In this document: piece after piece, positions 1-13,075 of the stretch | Position numbering within the stretch: the stretch's first letter is position 1 | How the letters are laid out: every line of letters begins with the position of its first letter | DNA from: Entophlyctis helioformis | Lineage: Eukaryota; Chytridiomycota; Chytridiomycetes; Chytridiales; Chytriomycetaceae | Length of the DNA stretch: 64,000 bases | Assembly: GCA_025526915.1 (NCBI GenBank) | Contig: JAHLKH010000004.1 | Location: forward strand, 242,692 to 306,691 | Direction: 5' to 3' | Program-made: the position numbers and the translations under genes | Notes under the pieces: model-generated | Seen by the model: only the letters and a program-made list of their open reading frames with translations | What the model was told of the DNA's origin: nothing | The model's database searches: none

Positions 1-882
1 GGATCGATTGGCAACCTGGCGTCGGCGGCCACGGTCGCGGCCTCGTCGTTTGAGATGCGCGCACGCAACCCGCGTGACCTGATTGACGCCATTGACGATG
101 CGCGGTTCCAGGAGATGCTCGAGATGTGGATCGAAAAGGGCGAGCCGGTCACCATCACCGAGCCTGCCCCCGTCATTGCGCGTCCCGGCGCCACCACCGC
201 TGCCGGTGCACCCGCGCCAGCATCGTTCAAGACGCTCATCACGGGCCGTGTGCAGCGGTTCGAGGACCATGTGGACACGGACGCCATCATCCCGGCCGAG
301 TTTATGCCGGGCGTCTCGGACGAGGACCTTGGCTCCCACTGCTTCCAGTACACGCGGCCCGACTTTCGGGCCAAGGTGGCGCAGGGCTTTGACATTGTGG
401 TTGCTGGCGCCGGCTTCGGCTCTGGGTCGTCGCGCGAAGAAGCGCCGCGTGCCCTCAAGGGCATTGGCGTGCAAGCAGTGATTGCGCGGTCGTATGCGTA
501 CATTTACGGACGCAACCAGCCCAACATGGCGCTGCTCGGCGTGATGGTGCGCGACGATGGCTTTTACGAGCGTGCGCAAGAAGGAGCGACGGTGACGATT
601 GACCTGGACAGCCGCACGGTCGCCGTCGATGGCGCCACGTACCCGTTTGAGCTCACGCGCATGGAGGAGAAGATTATCGCTGGTGGCGGTGTCACGAGCC
701 TGTACAAGCGCTACGGGCGGCGGTTGTTCCAGGAGACGATTGCGCTGGCGGCTGAGGCGGACACGGGTGCGGTGCCTGCGGCTGTCACGGCCTGTGGCGC
801 GGCGACCAAGAAGACTGTCCCGAGTAGCAGCAGCACCACGGCATGCGCGACAGGCACGGCTGACGCGGTGCTCTCGTGGTGA
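1..882 (+). CDS. Aconitase-superfamily hydro-lyase (3-isopropylmalate dehydratase-like), C-terminal part
   Basis: The frame is open from base 1, so the gene is cut by the window edge; the stop is at 880-882. The first residues (GSIGNLASAATVAASSFEM) look like the end of the large [4Fe-4S]-binding part of a fused aconitase-type enzyme. After an Ala/Pro-rich linker (about residues 55-75) comes the swivel domain, with HVDTDAIIPAEF and the signature GFGSGSSREEAPRALKG, followed by ARSYAYIYGRNQPNMALLG. Known members hydrate or dehydrate 2-hydroxy-acid substrates in leucine, lysine or citrate metabolism. The swivel and linker fit the fused fungal leucine enzyme, but the substrate cannot be decided without the missing N-terminal three quarters. 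The last 40 residues are low-complexity. No frame damage is visible. Confidence 0.8.
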   Translation, partial: GSIGNLASAATVAASSFEMRARNPRDLIDAIDDARFQEMLEMWIEKGEPVTITEPAPVIARPGATTAAGAPAPASFKTLITGRVQRFEDHVDTDAIIPAEFMPGVSDEDLGSHCFQYTRPDFRAKVAQGFDIVVAGAGFGSGSSREEAPRALKGIGVQAVIARSYAYIYGRNQPNMALLGVMVRDDGFYERAQEGATVTIDLDSRTVAVDGATYPFELTRMEEKIIAGGGVTSLYKRYGRRLFQETIALAAEADTGAVPAAVTACGAATKKTVPSSSSTTACATGTADAVLSW

Positions 883-1637
883 TGATGCTGTCCTTGCACA
901 TTTGTCTATTTGTGGCCGTTGATGGCAATGAACGATTGTCCATGGACACGCAGTGTTTTGTTGAAGTGAGTGATGACCGTGTGGGATGCCGCTCGGCAGT
1001 GTGGCTTGTCATGATGGATAAGCTCAGAGCTTCTGCCGCTGAGCCACCAAGCAAGGAGCAGATGGCCAGCCGTGATGATCGCACACGGCAGATGCAAAGC
1101 AATCCGATCTTGCTGTGCCGCTGGTTGTGATGATGGTCAGCGAGGGATGAGGGAGAGAGGGACGGCAGGGATCATTGAAGCCATGACGCAGCCATGACGC
1201 AGCCATGCACGCATACGTGCATATGTCCAATCATCTGTGCATGTGGGAAAGGGAGCGCTGCTTTGTTGACTCGTCCCAAGGGCGTGCGCGGGCACTGTGA
1301 GGCTGGTGCCAGTGGCACTGCAGCAACATCTGAAACGCGGACTGTGGCGCGTTCGCGTTCGCGTTCACGGCGTGTACCCGCATTCACTGGCACACCCTAC
1401 AAAGGGGCGCCTGCATCATCAGGTGGGTAGAGTGTGCCACAACAAACAAACCCTTGAAACACCCGGCAAGCATGCCGAGCGTGTGTGTACCTACGCATCC
1501 CTTGGCTGCATCCAGCTACAAAAGGCAGCGCTGCTCTCCCGTTCATCCCCCATCAACCAACTCAAGCACTCTTGTAGTCTCGTGTACAAACCAACCCTCT
1601 GAACATATCTCCAACCACCAACAACCACCAACCAACC
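883..1637. other. Intergenic, promoter side of secreted-protein gene
   Basis: No convincing coding frame on either strand. It holds short direct repeats (for example gcgttc triplicated near 1350). Just before the next start codon is an A/C-rich leader (about 1545-1637) with repeated ccaaccacc, typical of a 5' untranslated region of a highly expressed fungal gene. Confidence 0.5.
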
Positions 1638-2674
1638 ATGATCGCATCCATCCTCGTCGCTCTCCTCGCCACCTCGGCTCTCGCCGCCCCCGACTTTGCC
1701 TCGGTCGACATCTCCAAGACCAACGGCAACGGCGACGCTGCTCTCGCTGCCGCCAAGTCGGTCTGCTCGGAGAACCTCTCTGCCAAGGAGCTCAAGGACA
1801 TTGGCGCGGTTGCCGAGAACGCGGAGCTGACCTTCTTCAACCCTGCCGTCGGCAAGGCGTCTGGCGCTGCCAAGGCCGCGATCCAGTGCCAGAAGGACCG
1901 CAACAAGGTGCTCAAGAACTTCTGCCAGCTCCTGTCTGCCCAGAAGGACAACAAGGCCGACCAGCTCGCCCTCAACACCAAGCAGGTCGCCAAGAACACC
2001 GGCGATGTGACGCCCGCTGTGCTGGCGTCGACACGTCGCTCTTTATCGGATCGGGAGGCAACGGTGGCGGCAACAACGCTGCTCCTGCGGCCAAGGCCGA
2101 CAAGGCTGCTGGCGATGCCAACGCTGCTGATGCCAACGCGGGCGATGCCAAGGCCGGCAAGAAGGAGAAGAAGGGCAAGAAGGAGAAGAAGGCCAAGAAG
2201 GGCAAGAAGGAGAAGCGCGCCGCCAAGAAGGACAAGAAGGCCAAGAAGGAGAAGAAGGGCGGCAACGGTGGCGCTGCCGCTGCTGCTGGTGGCGGCGGCG
2301 CTGCTGCCTCTGCCGACTTTGGCTCGATCGACATCTCCAAGACTGGCGGCAACGGTGCCGCGGCTCTTGCTGCCGCCAACGCCAAGTGTCCCGAGAGCCT
2401 CGGCGCGGCCGCGCTCAAGGCGATTGCCCGCACCGCCGAGACGGCCGAGAAGCAGGTGTTCAACGCGGCCATTGCCGGCAAGAGCGGCGCGGCCAAGGAT
2501 GCCATCCAGTGCCAGAAGAACCGCAACAAGGTGCTCAAGAACCAGTGCTCGCTCGTGCTGGCCAAGCTCGAGAACAACGCCGCGCAGATTGCCGAGAACG
2601 GCAAGCAGGTTCCCAAGAACATGGCTGCTGTTGATGCCGTGTGCCCTGGCGCCGACTCGTCCCTCTTTATCTGA
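1638..2674 (+). CDS. Secreted two-repeat cysteine protein with Lys-rich linker, frameshifted
   Basis: Family not recognised. The protein starts with a clear signal peptide (MIASILVALLATSALAA, then PDF). It contains two copies of a domain of about 115 residues: copy A about residues 19-135, copy B at 2317-2674. Both share the pattern DFxSxDISKT..NG, AxC, AAIQCQK(D/N)RNKVLKN, a second Cys and a C-terminal DAVC....SLFI, so four Cys per copy. Between them lies a Gly/Ala stretch and a highly basic segment of repeated KKEKKGKK units (about 2150-2265). Copy A leaves frame near 2008-2025: its end (C.GVDTSLFI) is only readable one frame over, as if one base were missing; with it the protein is 345 aa. 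The start is supported by the signal peptide and the ccaaccATG context. A cell-wall or extracellular role is inferred only. Confidence 0.65.
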
Positions 2675-2905
2675 TCGTCTGAGCGTCACTGCAATGAAAA
2701 CAGTTGGCCCTGATCCCTCGCATAGTTTTGACTCGACAAGTACGCTGGAAAACACCATGGGCAGCCAGAAGAATCGCGCACATTCGCGAAGGAGAGTGCA
2801 GCAGATGTACAGACGAGCGTGTACAGGGGCGATCTGGGCAAATGGAGGGCCTCTGGCAAGAGTGGCAAAAGGAAAGGTGATGCCGAGAGAGGCAAAATGT
2901 GAGAT

Positions 2906-2978
2906 CGAGCTTACCAGGGGTCGAACCTGGAACCTCCTGATTCGTAGTCAGACGCGCTATCCATTGCGCCATAAGCCC
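2906..2978 (-). tRNA. tRNA-Arg (ACG)
   Basis: Reading the minus strand, a 73-nt cloverleaf can be drawn. The acceptor arm is GGGCTTA paired with TAAGCTC (one G-U pair), with discriminator G. The D-arm contains GGCGCAATGGATAGCGC. The anticodon stem-loop is TCTGA-CTACGAA-TCAGG with ACG at positions 34-36. The T-arm is CCAGG-TTCGACC-CCTGG. The anticodon ACG (read as ICG) decodes CGN arginine codons. There is no intron and CCA is not encoded. It lies between the secreted-protein gene and the first ankyrin gene. Confidence 0.95.
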
Positions 2979-3214
2979 GCATTCACATCCTCAAAAATTC
3001 CCTGTGCATATATGAATATTGAAACGTCAACAGCGTCGACAAACCAACATTTGCGCACTCCACCGTGTATGGGCACAGTTGGCAGATGGCAGCCTCGGTA
3101 AACACCCAGTCAGCATTCAGTCTGTGGATAGACTCCAGCAGCCAGTAGCCGCACCACTTGGATCTGTGCAGTTGCGTCGTGGTTGCCGCCACAACAACAA
3201 ACACTTTTGGACAG

Positions 3215-4527
3215 ATGCCGCCCAAGACCCGCACACACACAAAGCGCCGTCGCACAAGCCAGTCGCTGAGCATCGACAAGAACGGTGGCCACGAGCAGGA
3301 GAGCCTCGCAGCCAAGGCCTCCACCATCGTGCAGGACCTCGTCACTGCCGGCCACTCGCTGGCAGCCATTGTCGCTGCGTTCGTTCAAGCTGTTCCGCCA
3401 GCGGCACTCAAGGAAGCCGGCTCGTCGTGCAGTCGCCGCAAGCCAGACTCGCCGCTCAGCGAGCACAACAGGCATCCGACTACTGGCTGCTGTGTCCGCA
3501 AGAGGTCCGGGACGAGTACCTCAAGCACGCTGGCCCGCTCACTCGCTTCCTTCACGGCCGTCTCGATGTCGCCAAGATGGACGACGCCGCCAAGCGAGCG
3601 CTATGGATCGATGGCTTCAAGCAGGACTGGCAGGGCGATCTCTTCCTGCTGCCTGATGTCGAGTTGCGAGTCGAGGACGTTGAGCATGTCAAGACGATCG
3701 GCATGTATCAGCGGCTGTGCGAGCGATCCTCTGATGAAGCGATTCGGTACGTCCCACTGCAGCAGATGTGGGTCGATGCAACACCGACAGTCTCGCTGGT
3801 TGAACTCGGCAAGCTGGCTTTGGATGGCAACTGCCTCGAGTTCCTCGAGCATCTGCTGGACAAGAAGCTCGTCACGATCAAGGAGCTCGAGTCACACCTG
3901 GATGACGATAGCGAAACTGGCGGGCACACATATGTGTCCACAGCTGTGGAAGTTGCAGCCTGTTGTGGATGGCTGGAGATGGTGCAGTACCTGCTGTCGC
4001 GCGACGATGTTGTGTGCACGCCAAACGTGATGGACTTTGCTGCAGAATCGGGCAACTTGGAACTCGTCCAGTGGCTTCACAGCAACAGGACGGAAGGATG
4101 CACGACACGGGCGATGGACTGGGCGGCTTTGAGCGGGCATCTTCACGTCCTCCAGTGGCTTCATGCGAACCGCACTGAAGGATGCACGGACAATGCGATG
4201 GACAACGCTGCCTGGCGTGGCGATCTTCATGTCATTCAGTGGCTTCATTCCAACCGCACTGAAGGATGCACGACATATGCGATTGGCAGCGCGGCTCAAG
4301 AAGGGCATCTGCACGTCATCCAGTGGCTTCTGGCCAACCGCTCCGAAGGATTCACTGCTGATGCCATTCTAGATGCCCAGACCGACGAGATTGCCGTACT
4401 TCTCATCAGGAGTCTGACACCAGAACAACGAGCCGAGATGCTGGACGAGGTTGCTCAGCACCCTTCTACCGAGGACCAAGATCTCGTTGCTCGCCGGTTA
4501 GCCTTGTTTGGCCAAGTGTCTGCTTGA
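3215..4527 (+). CDS. Ankyrin-repeat protein, copy 1 (frameshifted)
   Basis: The N-terminus is basic (MPPKTRTHTKRRRTSQS) and suggests a nuclear signal. About 200 residues of a unique helical region follow, then at least five ankyrin-like repeats of the pattern LHVxQWLHxNRTEGCTxxAMDxAAxxGH (about 3930-4370), then a short helical tail. Such repeats are protein-binding scaffolds; no partner is evident. The reading frame shifts near 3421: the paralogue at 44235-45355 (minus strand) has one extra g there (ggcgtcgtcgtg versus ggctcgtcgtg) and reads through. With that base the product is 437 aa. The start was chosen because both paralogues share it and because about 50 bp of upstream sequence is also conserved between them. 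Confidence 0.75.
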
Positions 4528-5155
4528 GGCCATCAAATGACAATACTTGCCAACCATGGCCATATGCATCATCTACCCATTGACCATCTTGTCATTACGA
4601 GTCCCAGGAGCTGCTACATCACATGCAAAGTTTATTATAGTCATACGTCCATCTGATTGATCAAGCCCAAGCTAAATCTACGGTGTGTCCAGACTGTGCA
4701 AACCGACAGACGGCATGTTAGACCAAGACATTACTTTCCACGAATCAGTTTCATCTGCTCACGTACAGTTGCCCTTGATACGTTTTAGCGCAACCTCGTG
4801 TGCGTCAATCTGTCCAGCCTTTGGCACCACTTGGATCTCAAACAAGGCGTGTCGCCTCTTGGATGGACTTGTCTTGCACAGGTACACTGGCTGTCCCGAG
4901 CCGCCGCGTTCAAAGGCTGCACCGGACAGACAGACAGACAGACAGAGTCAGCCATTTGCCAGAAACGGCACGCAGCGCACCAACCCTACCGATGCCAGAT
5001 GTGCGCAGGACCCGCTCAATCTCGCTACATATCTCGTCAAGCGTGCGGCCAGACTTGACTCGCACATTCGAAAGCCTGTTACCCGTGCCATGAGCGGGGT
5101 CAGTCTGCCTTTACCAACCACATGCGCAAGCCGTGCCATGCCACGCAACGCCTTC
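4528..5155. other. Tail-to-tail intergenic region
   Basis: It lies between the stops of the ankyrin gene (+) and the kinase (-). One open frame crosses it (4685-5317) but shows no family features, has Arg/Pro-rich out-of-frame character and overlaps the kinase 3' end, so I do not call it. A short cagacagacagacagacag repeat sits at about 4926-4946. Confidence 0.5.
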
Positions 5156-8100
5156 TCACCCCTTGGCTTGCGGCTGGAACCGCAGCGTCGGCGCAACCTG
5201 ATTGCGAGCCGAGCTGGACTGGTACCGCGTGTGTCTGAAATCATCCGTCATGCTCGCCCCGCTGCGTGCACTACCGTCAATCTTACGCGTTTGGCTAAAC
5301 ACCTGCGGTCTCTGTGACGATGGGATGTACACTGCCGCGCGTCGACCTCGCCCTCGCACGTCGTAACTGCTGCTATCCATATGGTCCTCGTCGTCATCGG
5401 CAAACGAGTCTTGGAAACTGTCACGATTGGCGCTGACTGCTTCGTGCATGTCCGATGCGTGGCTGCCGACTTTGGCCGAGTGCGGCGCATACGACGCTGT
5501 TGAGACTGTCATGCGTGGCTCGCTACCCGCCCCTGAAAGCTGCTTATCGTGGCCGCCCTTTGATGACGACTGGACCATGAATTTCATACGGTCCATCTGC
5601 GAGTGCGTGCTGCTCGTGTCCGAGAACGACCGCAAGAACAACGGCTCTGGAACCTGTTGTGTGCGTGTCTCCGTCGGCCAGTCTGTGTGAGGCACGTCGG
5701 CGCGCAGGCTGCGACCAGAGCTAAATGCGCGCTCCAGCTTCGGCTTGGCGTCCTCATCAATATCCGAGGCACTGCGCTGGTCGACTGCATGGATCGCATC
5801 ATCCTGATTCTCCAGTCTTGCATTGAATGCTTGCGTAGCATCCGTTGACGTTTGCTCTTGTGGCGATGCTCCCAGCTGGATGCCCTGGGTCGATGGGAAT
5901 GCTGTGCGAAGAAGACGCAATCGTGCCAAAACGTCGCTGGCATGTGCATTCACAGGCCGCTGGATCGTCGCGACTCCAGCATCGCGAAGTGGTGACGACA
6001 TGTATCCATTGGATGTCGATGGCCGCGTTGGTGGAAAGTCGAATGCCGCCTGGCTGATGCCCTTCATCGTCGTGTCGCTCTGGTCCGTCTCCAGTGGCAC
6101 AGGCTTCCCTTGGATCTTGTCGTCAGCCTTGCCTGCATGGCGAGCGTAACCGACGTCAGCAACCTCTGTACCATGAACATCGGATTCGCTGCCACTGCTG
6201 CTGTATGCGTCGCTGTCACTGCTCGACAGACGGTCTGATCCTGAATCAAACACATGGGCACCCGGCGCCGTTTCCTGCTCAACAGACTCTCGCACAAGCG
6301 CACCGACTCGCACAAGCTCGTCTGCCACTTCCCGATCGAATGCCATCCGGTCTTGCCGCGACTCGTTGAACAGATGGTACAGGGACGCAATCGGGTTGAG
6401 TTTCTGCGATCGGTCCGACAGAACATGCCCAATGTCTGCTTTGCCTATTCCAAGCGCCACGAGCTCGTCGACCGTCTCTGGATCTGGGCTGGCGACCGTG
6501 TCTGGGCGGTCTGGCACTGGATTGGCAATGGGGAACGAACCGGTTTTCGTGACCCATCTGTGTAGCAATGTGCAGCGCAGGTCAGTGTCAAGGACCACAA
6601 CTTGGAGACAAATGCAATGCAAACAGCAGAGTACACGCACGGATGGGCCATGATCTGCTCAATCGTGGCGCGCTTGGCTGGGTCCTTGGCAAGCATCCAT
6701 CGGATCAGATGCTTGAATTCTAAGCCCAGTGCAGCATCGACAGCCAGTCCGTCCGTCAGCCACTTGCTCATCCACCAACGTGCATCCAGTGTACATTCAC
6801 ACCAGCGCGCACCTTTGTCTGTCTTGGGTGGAAACTCGACCTTGTCCTCTTGCTCTTTGGACTTGGCGCCGGCCCAGAACCGACTCTGCCGGCTGCTGCC
6901 CGCGCCATCGTCCTTTACAAACGGAAACCTTCCAGTGTAGAGAACGTACAGGGTCACTCCCATGCTCCAGATATCAACTTCTGGACCCGTGTATGGCTGT
7001 CCGAGCTCCATCTCGGGAGCCATGTAGTGTGGCGTGCTGCCAGATGTCAGATGTTACATGAGTATCATCACGCTGGGGCTAGGCGAGCGGGACAGAGACA
7101 TGCACGGGAAGCATATGGAAGCAGATGGGAGCGTACCCGCAGCGTGTCAGCATCTGCATGTTGGGATGGTACGTGTTGCCAAACCCAAAGTCGATGATGC
7201 GGATCTTGCCGAGCCGATCCACCAGAATATTGTCTGGCTTGAGGTCTCGATGCACCACCGAACTCTGCCCGACCAGCCATTGCCAACCAGTCAGCATTGC
7301 CTCGTCTATCAGCCATGCGCAGCTTCCAACCCAGCCAGCGCACCGCTCAACTCACGTTGTGGCAGTAGTACAGAACCGACACGACTTGGCGGCAAATCTC
7401 CCAACACGCGTCCAGAGACTGCGAGCTGTACCACTTGAGCTGCTGGAACACTTGGCCACGCGGCACGTATTCCATAAAGATGAAGACATAGCTGACCGTG
7501 TCGATGACATCGTACACGTGCACAATGTTCTCGTGTCTGAGCAGCCGCATGAGCTGGACCTCGCGGCGCACCGAAGCTGCCTCGCGCTGACTGAGCTCGG
7601 TCTTGTCAATCACCTTGACAGCGACCTGCACCATCATCACAGCAGAGGTCAGTACAGCCCAGACGGTCTCACGCAGTAGCCGCCATCTGGACATACCACT
7701 TGGCCCGTCTTGATGTCTTGGCAGATCAGCACTTCGCCGTATGTGCCCTCGCCCGCCTTGTTGCCCGCCACATACTCGTCAAGCTTCCGTCGCGCTCTCA
7801 TGGCTGGCGTCGTCGGCAGCAGCTGGCAGTGGCCGCGACCATAAACATCCACCAGCGTCTTCTCGTGGCTGTAGATGGCCGGTGTCGGGCATGTACCAGC
7901 AGCCCGTCGCACCTCGACTTGTCTGTCCGTCAGCACCACGCCGTCAACCTCCATGGGCTCATCCATAAACTAGAGTGTGCATGCAAGAGCCATGATAAGT
8001 ACGCAGCATGCCACGACGATGCAATGCATGCAAGCACTCGGCCCACGTACGCGGAAACCAGGCGTCTGGCGACAGTAGCGGTCAAACGGCGCCAGGTAAG

Positions 8101-8611
8101 CACCGAGATCATATGCATCAATCGGCGCCATGTCCCCATTCTCCACCATCTCCTCGACCATCGCACTAAACTGTGCCTGGTCGATCGGCCCTGTCCGCTT
8201 CAGGCTGCTGACAAAGATCTCGCGCTCGAGCGACTGCGTGTCGGTTGTCACCGCGACGCCGTCCGCCTTGTACAAGGACGCATACAGCCGTGCCGGCACG
8301 GCATCCGGTGTCTTGTTGTTGAGGACCGAGAGCGTCGCCGGCGCGTGTGACCGGTACTGGTCCACGTCAAAAGAGGCGTCGAAATCAGTGTCGGACAAGC
8401 GAGCCAAGGCGTGCAGGTCTTTTGACGACATCTTGCTCCTGCTCCGTCGGTGGCGCGACCCCTGGTGCGTGCCGACAAGTTGCAGAATGTATTGTCTGGT
8501 GGCGTCCAGCAGCGACCCATGGGATTGCCATGGCGATGCAGACGGGCCGTTGCTGGGCAGTCTGGCTCTGCCTGGTGCGTTGGCAGCAATGGATGACGGT
8601 GCCGTGCCCAT
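5156..8611 (-). CDS. Ser/Thr protein kinase, AMPK/SNF1-related with UBA-like region
   Basis: Six exons join in phase (8611-8051, 7969-7697, 7625-7356, 7264-7137, 7036-6635, 6557-5156) to give 1011 aa. An unplaced N-terminal region of about 190 aa precedes the kinase domain. That domain has GEGTYGEV (ATP loop), VAVKVIDK (Lys), HRDLKPDNILVD (catalytic loop), IDFGFG in place of the usual DFG-Leu, CGTPHYMAPE (activation segment) and DIWSMGVTLY. There is an insert of about 45 residues before the C-lobe Arg motif (KDPAKRATIEQIMAHP), then WVTKTG. Straight after it, ETVDELVALGIGKADI..VL resembles the UBA-like segment of AMPK-related kinases. The 380-residue tail is Ser/Asp-rich and probably disordered. 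The ATG at 8611 was chosen over upstream in-frame Met codons because those lie in promoter-like sequence. Substrates are unknown. Confidence 0.8.
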
Positions 8612-8980
8612 CGTCACAGTGTGGGTGGCTGCAGCACCAATGGGTGTCGCGTCCGAAACGATGCGATGGCGGCTTGCTCTTCTCTGTCTTGCCTTGCCCG
8701 GATATGCTCTGCTCTGCTCAATGCACAGACGCAATGTATGGAGATGCGCCAAACAAGAAACGTCTCAAGTGTGGTGCTGCAGCAGAGGTTTGTCGTCCAG
8801 ATTCGTCCTGACAGCTGTATGTCAAGATGCTTTCCGTCTGTTGTGGAAAGGCGCAAGTGACGAGATCATCACAATGACGAATGCAAAACAACAACAATGG
8901 GCGGTGCGGGTACAGAGTGGTAGTGGGCGGTGGAGTGCGAGTGATACAGGTTGGGCAATGTTTATTGCGATGAGCGATGC
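8612..8980. other. Intergenic, kinase promoter and GCN5 3' end
   Basis: No gene seen. It lies between two minus-strand genes, so it should contain the kinase promoter and the GCN5 polyadenylation region. On the minus strand an A/T-richer stretch lies just after the GCN5 stop. Nothing else is recognisable. Confidence 0.4.
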
Positions 8981-11238
<2,258 letters not shown>

Positions 11239-11276
11239 GCTTTGACGACTTAGCTGACAACCTGCAAATCTCGGCC
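11239..11276. promoter_or_regulatory. 38-bp bidirectional start region, GCN5/SDHAF3
   Basis: Only 38 bp separate the divergent start codons of GCN5 (minus) and SDHAF3 (plus). The 5' untranslated regions and core promoters must therefore overlap, or extend into the opposite gene. Confidence 0.5.
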
Positions 11277-11877
11277 ATGCCACTACACGAGGCCCTGGTG
11301 CTGTACCGCTCGATTCGGCGCTTGCATCGCCGCCTGCCTGCCGGTGCGTGTGTGTTGGTGTTGGTGTTGGTGTCTGTGCGTGCGTGCCTGCGTGCCTGCT
11401 TGCTTGCGCTGACGCTCTGCGCTGTCGCCCGCCACTGCACGACGCCCGCCACTGGCTCTGCTGTCTGCTGCTGCTGCTGCTGCTGCCTGCCCACGCACTG
11501 CGTCGCTTACCAATCCACTCGCCGCACCCTTGCACCTGCAACTGCACCTGCAACTGCACCTGCAACTGCACCTGCCGGCTGCACCTGCCGGCTGCCCTTG
11601 CCGGCTGGGCTGTCCGACATCATGCCCTTGACCATCGCACATCGCACATCGCCCATCGCCAGCACTCAAGTTCATGGGCGACCAGTATCTCAAGGACGAG
11701 TTTGTGCGCCACAAGGCTGCCCAGCAAGAGTACATTCCTGGCTTCATCAAGGGCTGGACAGCCTATCGCGACACGCTTGCAGACCAGATATCCCGCGCTG
11801 AAGAGGCCGCTGCTCTGGCAGACGCAGACGCGCTGTAGACGCAACCGCTGTCTCTGGATCTGCATCATCTGCACAAT

Positions 11878-11917
<40 letters not shown>

Positions 11918-12158
11918 CGCGCAGTCGCCATCATCTGGTGCAGCACAAGCACGAGACGCGAGCCTGCTGTTCCAGCTCGGATCCAAGCTGGACAGCAACC
12001 ATCTGGAAAGCATGAACGCCGAGCAGCTCGGGCAGCTGTATGCATTGAAGCAGGCCACAACCAATCCAGCTGCAGGAGACGCTGGCAGTGCGAATGGTAC
12101 GGCGTCTGGGTCTGCTGCTGCATCTGGGTCGTCTGGCCCGACACATGGCAAGCGGTGA
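11277..12158 (+). CDS. SDHAF3: Succinate dehydrogenase assembly factor 3 (ACN9/SDHAF3), frameshifted
   Basis: SDHAF3 is a small LYR-motif protein of the mitochondrial matrix that helps mature the iron-sulfur subunit of complex II. Exon 1 (11277-11343) encodes MPLHEALVLYRSIRRLHRRLP with the LYR-type motif. Exon 2 starts at 11663 and gives ALKFMGDQYLKDEFVRHK, a family hallmark. The frame then meets a stop at 11836-11838. One base is apparently missing near 11831-11835: the next frame continues through an Ala-rich stretch encoded by a (GCA)n repeat into LGSKLDSNHLESMNAEQLGQ and LYALKQATTN, which matches the conserved ACN9 C-terminus, ending at 12156-12158 (187 aa). The 319-nt intron holds g/t-rich and ctgcaactgcac repeats. 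The Ala insertion is unusual for the family. Confidence 0.8.
11878..11912. repeat. (CAG)n microsatellite in SDHAF3
   Basis: About eleven near-perfect cag/gca units. In the restored SDHAF3 frame they encode an Ala run between the conserved core and the C-terminal motif. Confidence 0.85.
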
Positions 12159-12272
12159 CACGAGCAGGCAGTGCCGGTCAGCATATGTGGATCCAATACA
12201 GTGCAATAATGATTCCCCCAACAGATGAGCGCGTGCACATTTCATTCCACTGCTCTCAGTATGGCTGCCACA

Positions 12273-13030
12273 TCACGCCATGGCTGCTTTCTCCACCATC
12301 ATGCCAAAATCGCCACTGTCGTGCTCGCCTTGAATGTAGCTGTAATGGTGGGTCGGTAGACGCGTGCTCCGTTGCAGTTCTTGCCGCCTCATCTTGGCTG
12401 GTGCCGCATAAATGTGCTGGGCAGGGTATTGCGACTGCATGTGGAGCGAGGCCTGTTGTTGCTGCTGTCGCTGCCGCATTGCCCCCCTTCCTTGCTGTTG
12501 GTGGGGATTGTGCCTAAACGGCATCAGTTCCCTACCCCCATCAGACTCTGGACCGTACGCATACTCGCCAAGGTTGCCATACTCGTCATGGCCGCCAACG
12601 GCCTCGTGGAAATGCACGCCGTCGTCGCCATCGACATGGTAACCAGCCCCGGAGCCGACGCCATCATGCATGTCGCCAGGGTAGGCATCCAAAGGGTATC
12701 CCATGTCCATATTCACCATCGACCCAAACCGTACACGAGATGCCTGTGGCGGTGTTGGCGTTACTCTTGCTGATGGAAAGGCTTCCCTGGAATAGTCGGA
12801 TGGCTGCCCTTCCACGTACATCCACTCTTCAGACGACTCCACCGTGACGATCTGGCGAGTGTCGTGCCATTCCACCATATCAAACTGCCCTTGCATGTGC
12901 GGCGGCGGCGGCGGTCGTGCTGGACCTGTTGTACGCCTCATGCGCGATATGCGACGTTGGATGAGGGGTGCTGGATAACGCATGCGAGCATACCGCAACT
13001 CTTGCATCTGCATCTGCTGCATCTGCTGCA

Positions 13031-13075
<45 letters not shown>

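Noticed and set aside
4685..5317. Plus-strand open frame of 210 codons between the ankyrin gene and the kinase
   Set aside because: No domain, Arg/Pro-rich shadow composition, and it overlaps the antisense end of a well-supported kinase exon.
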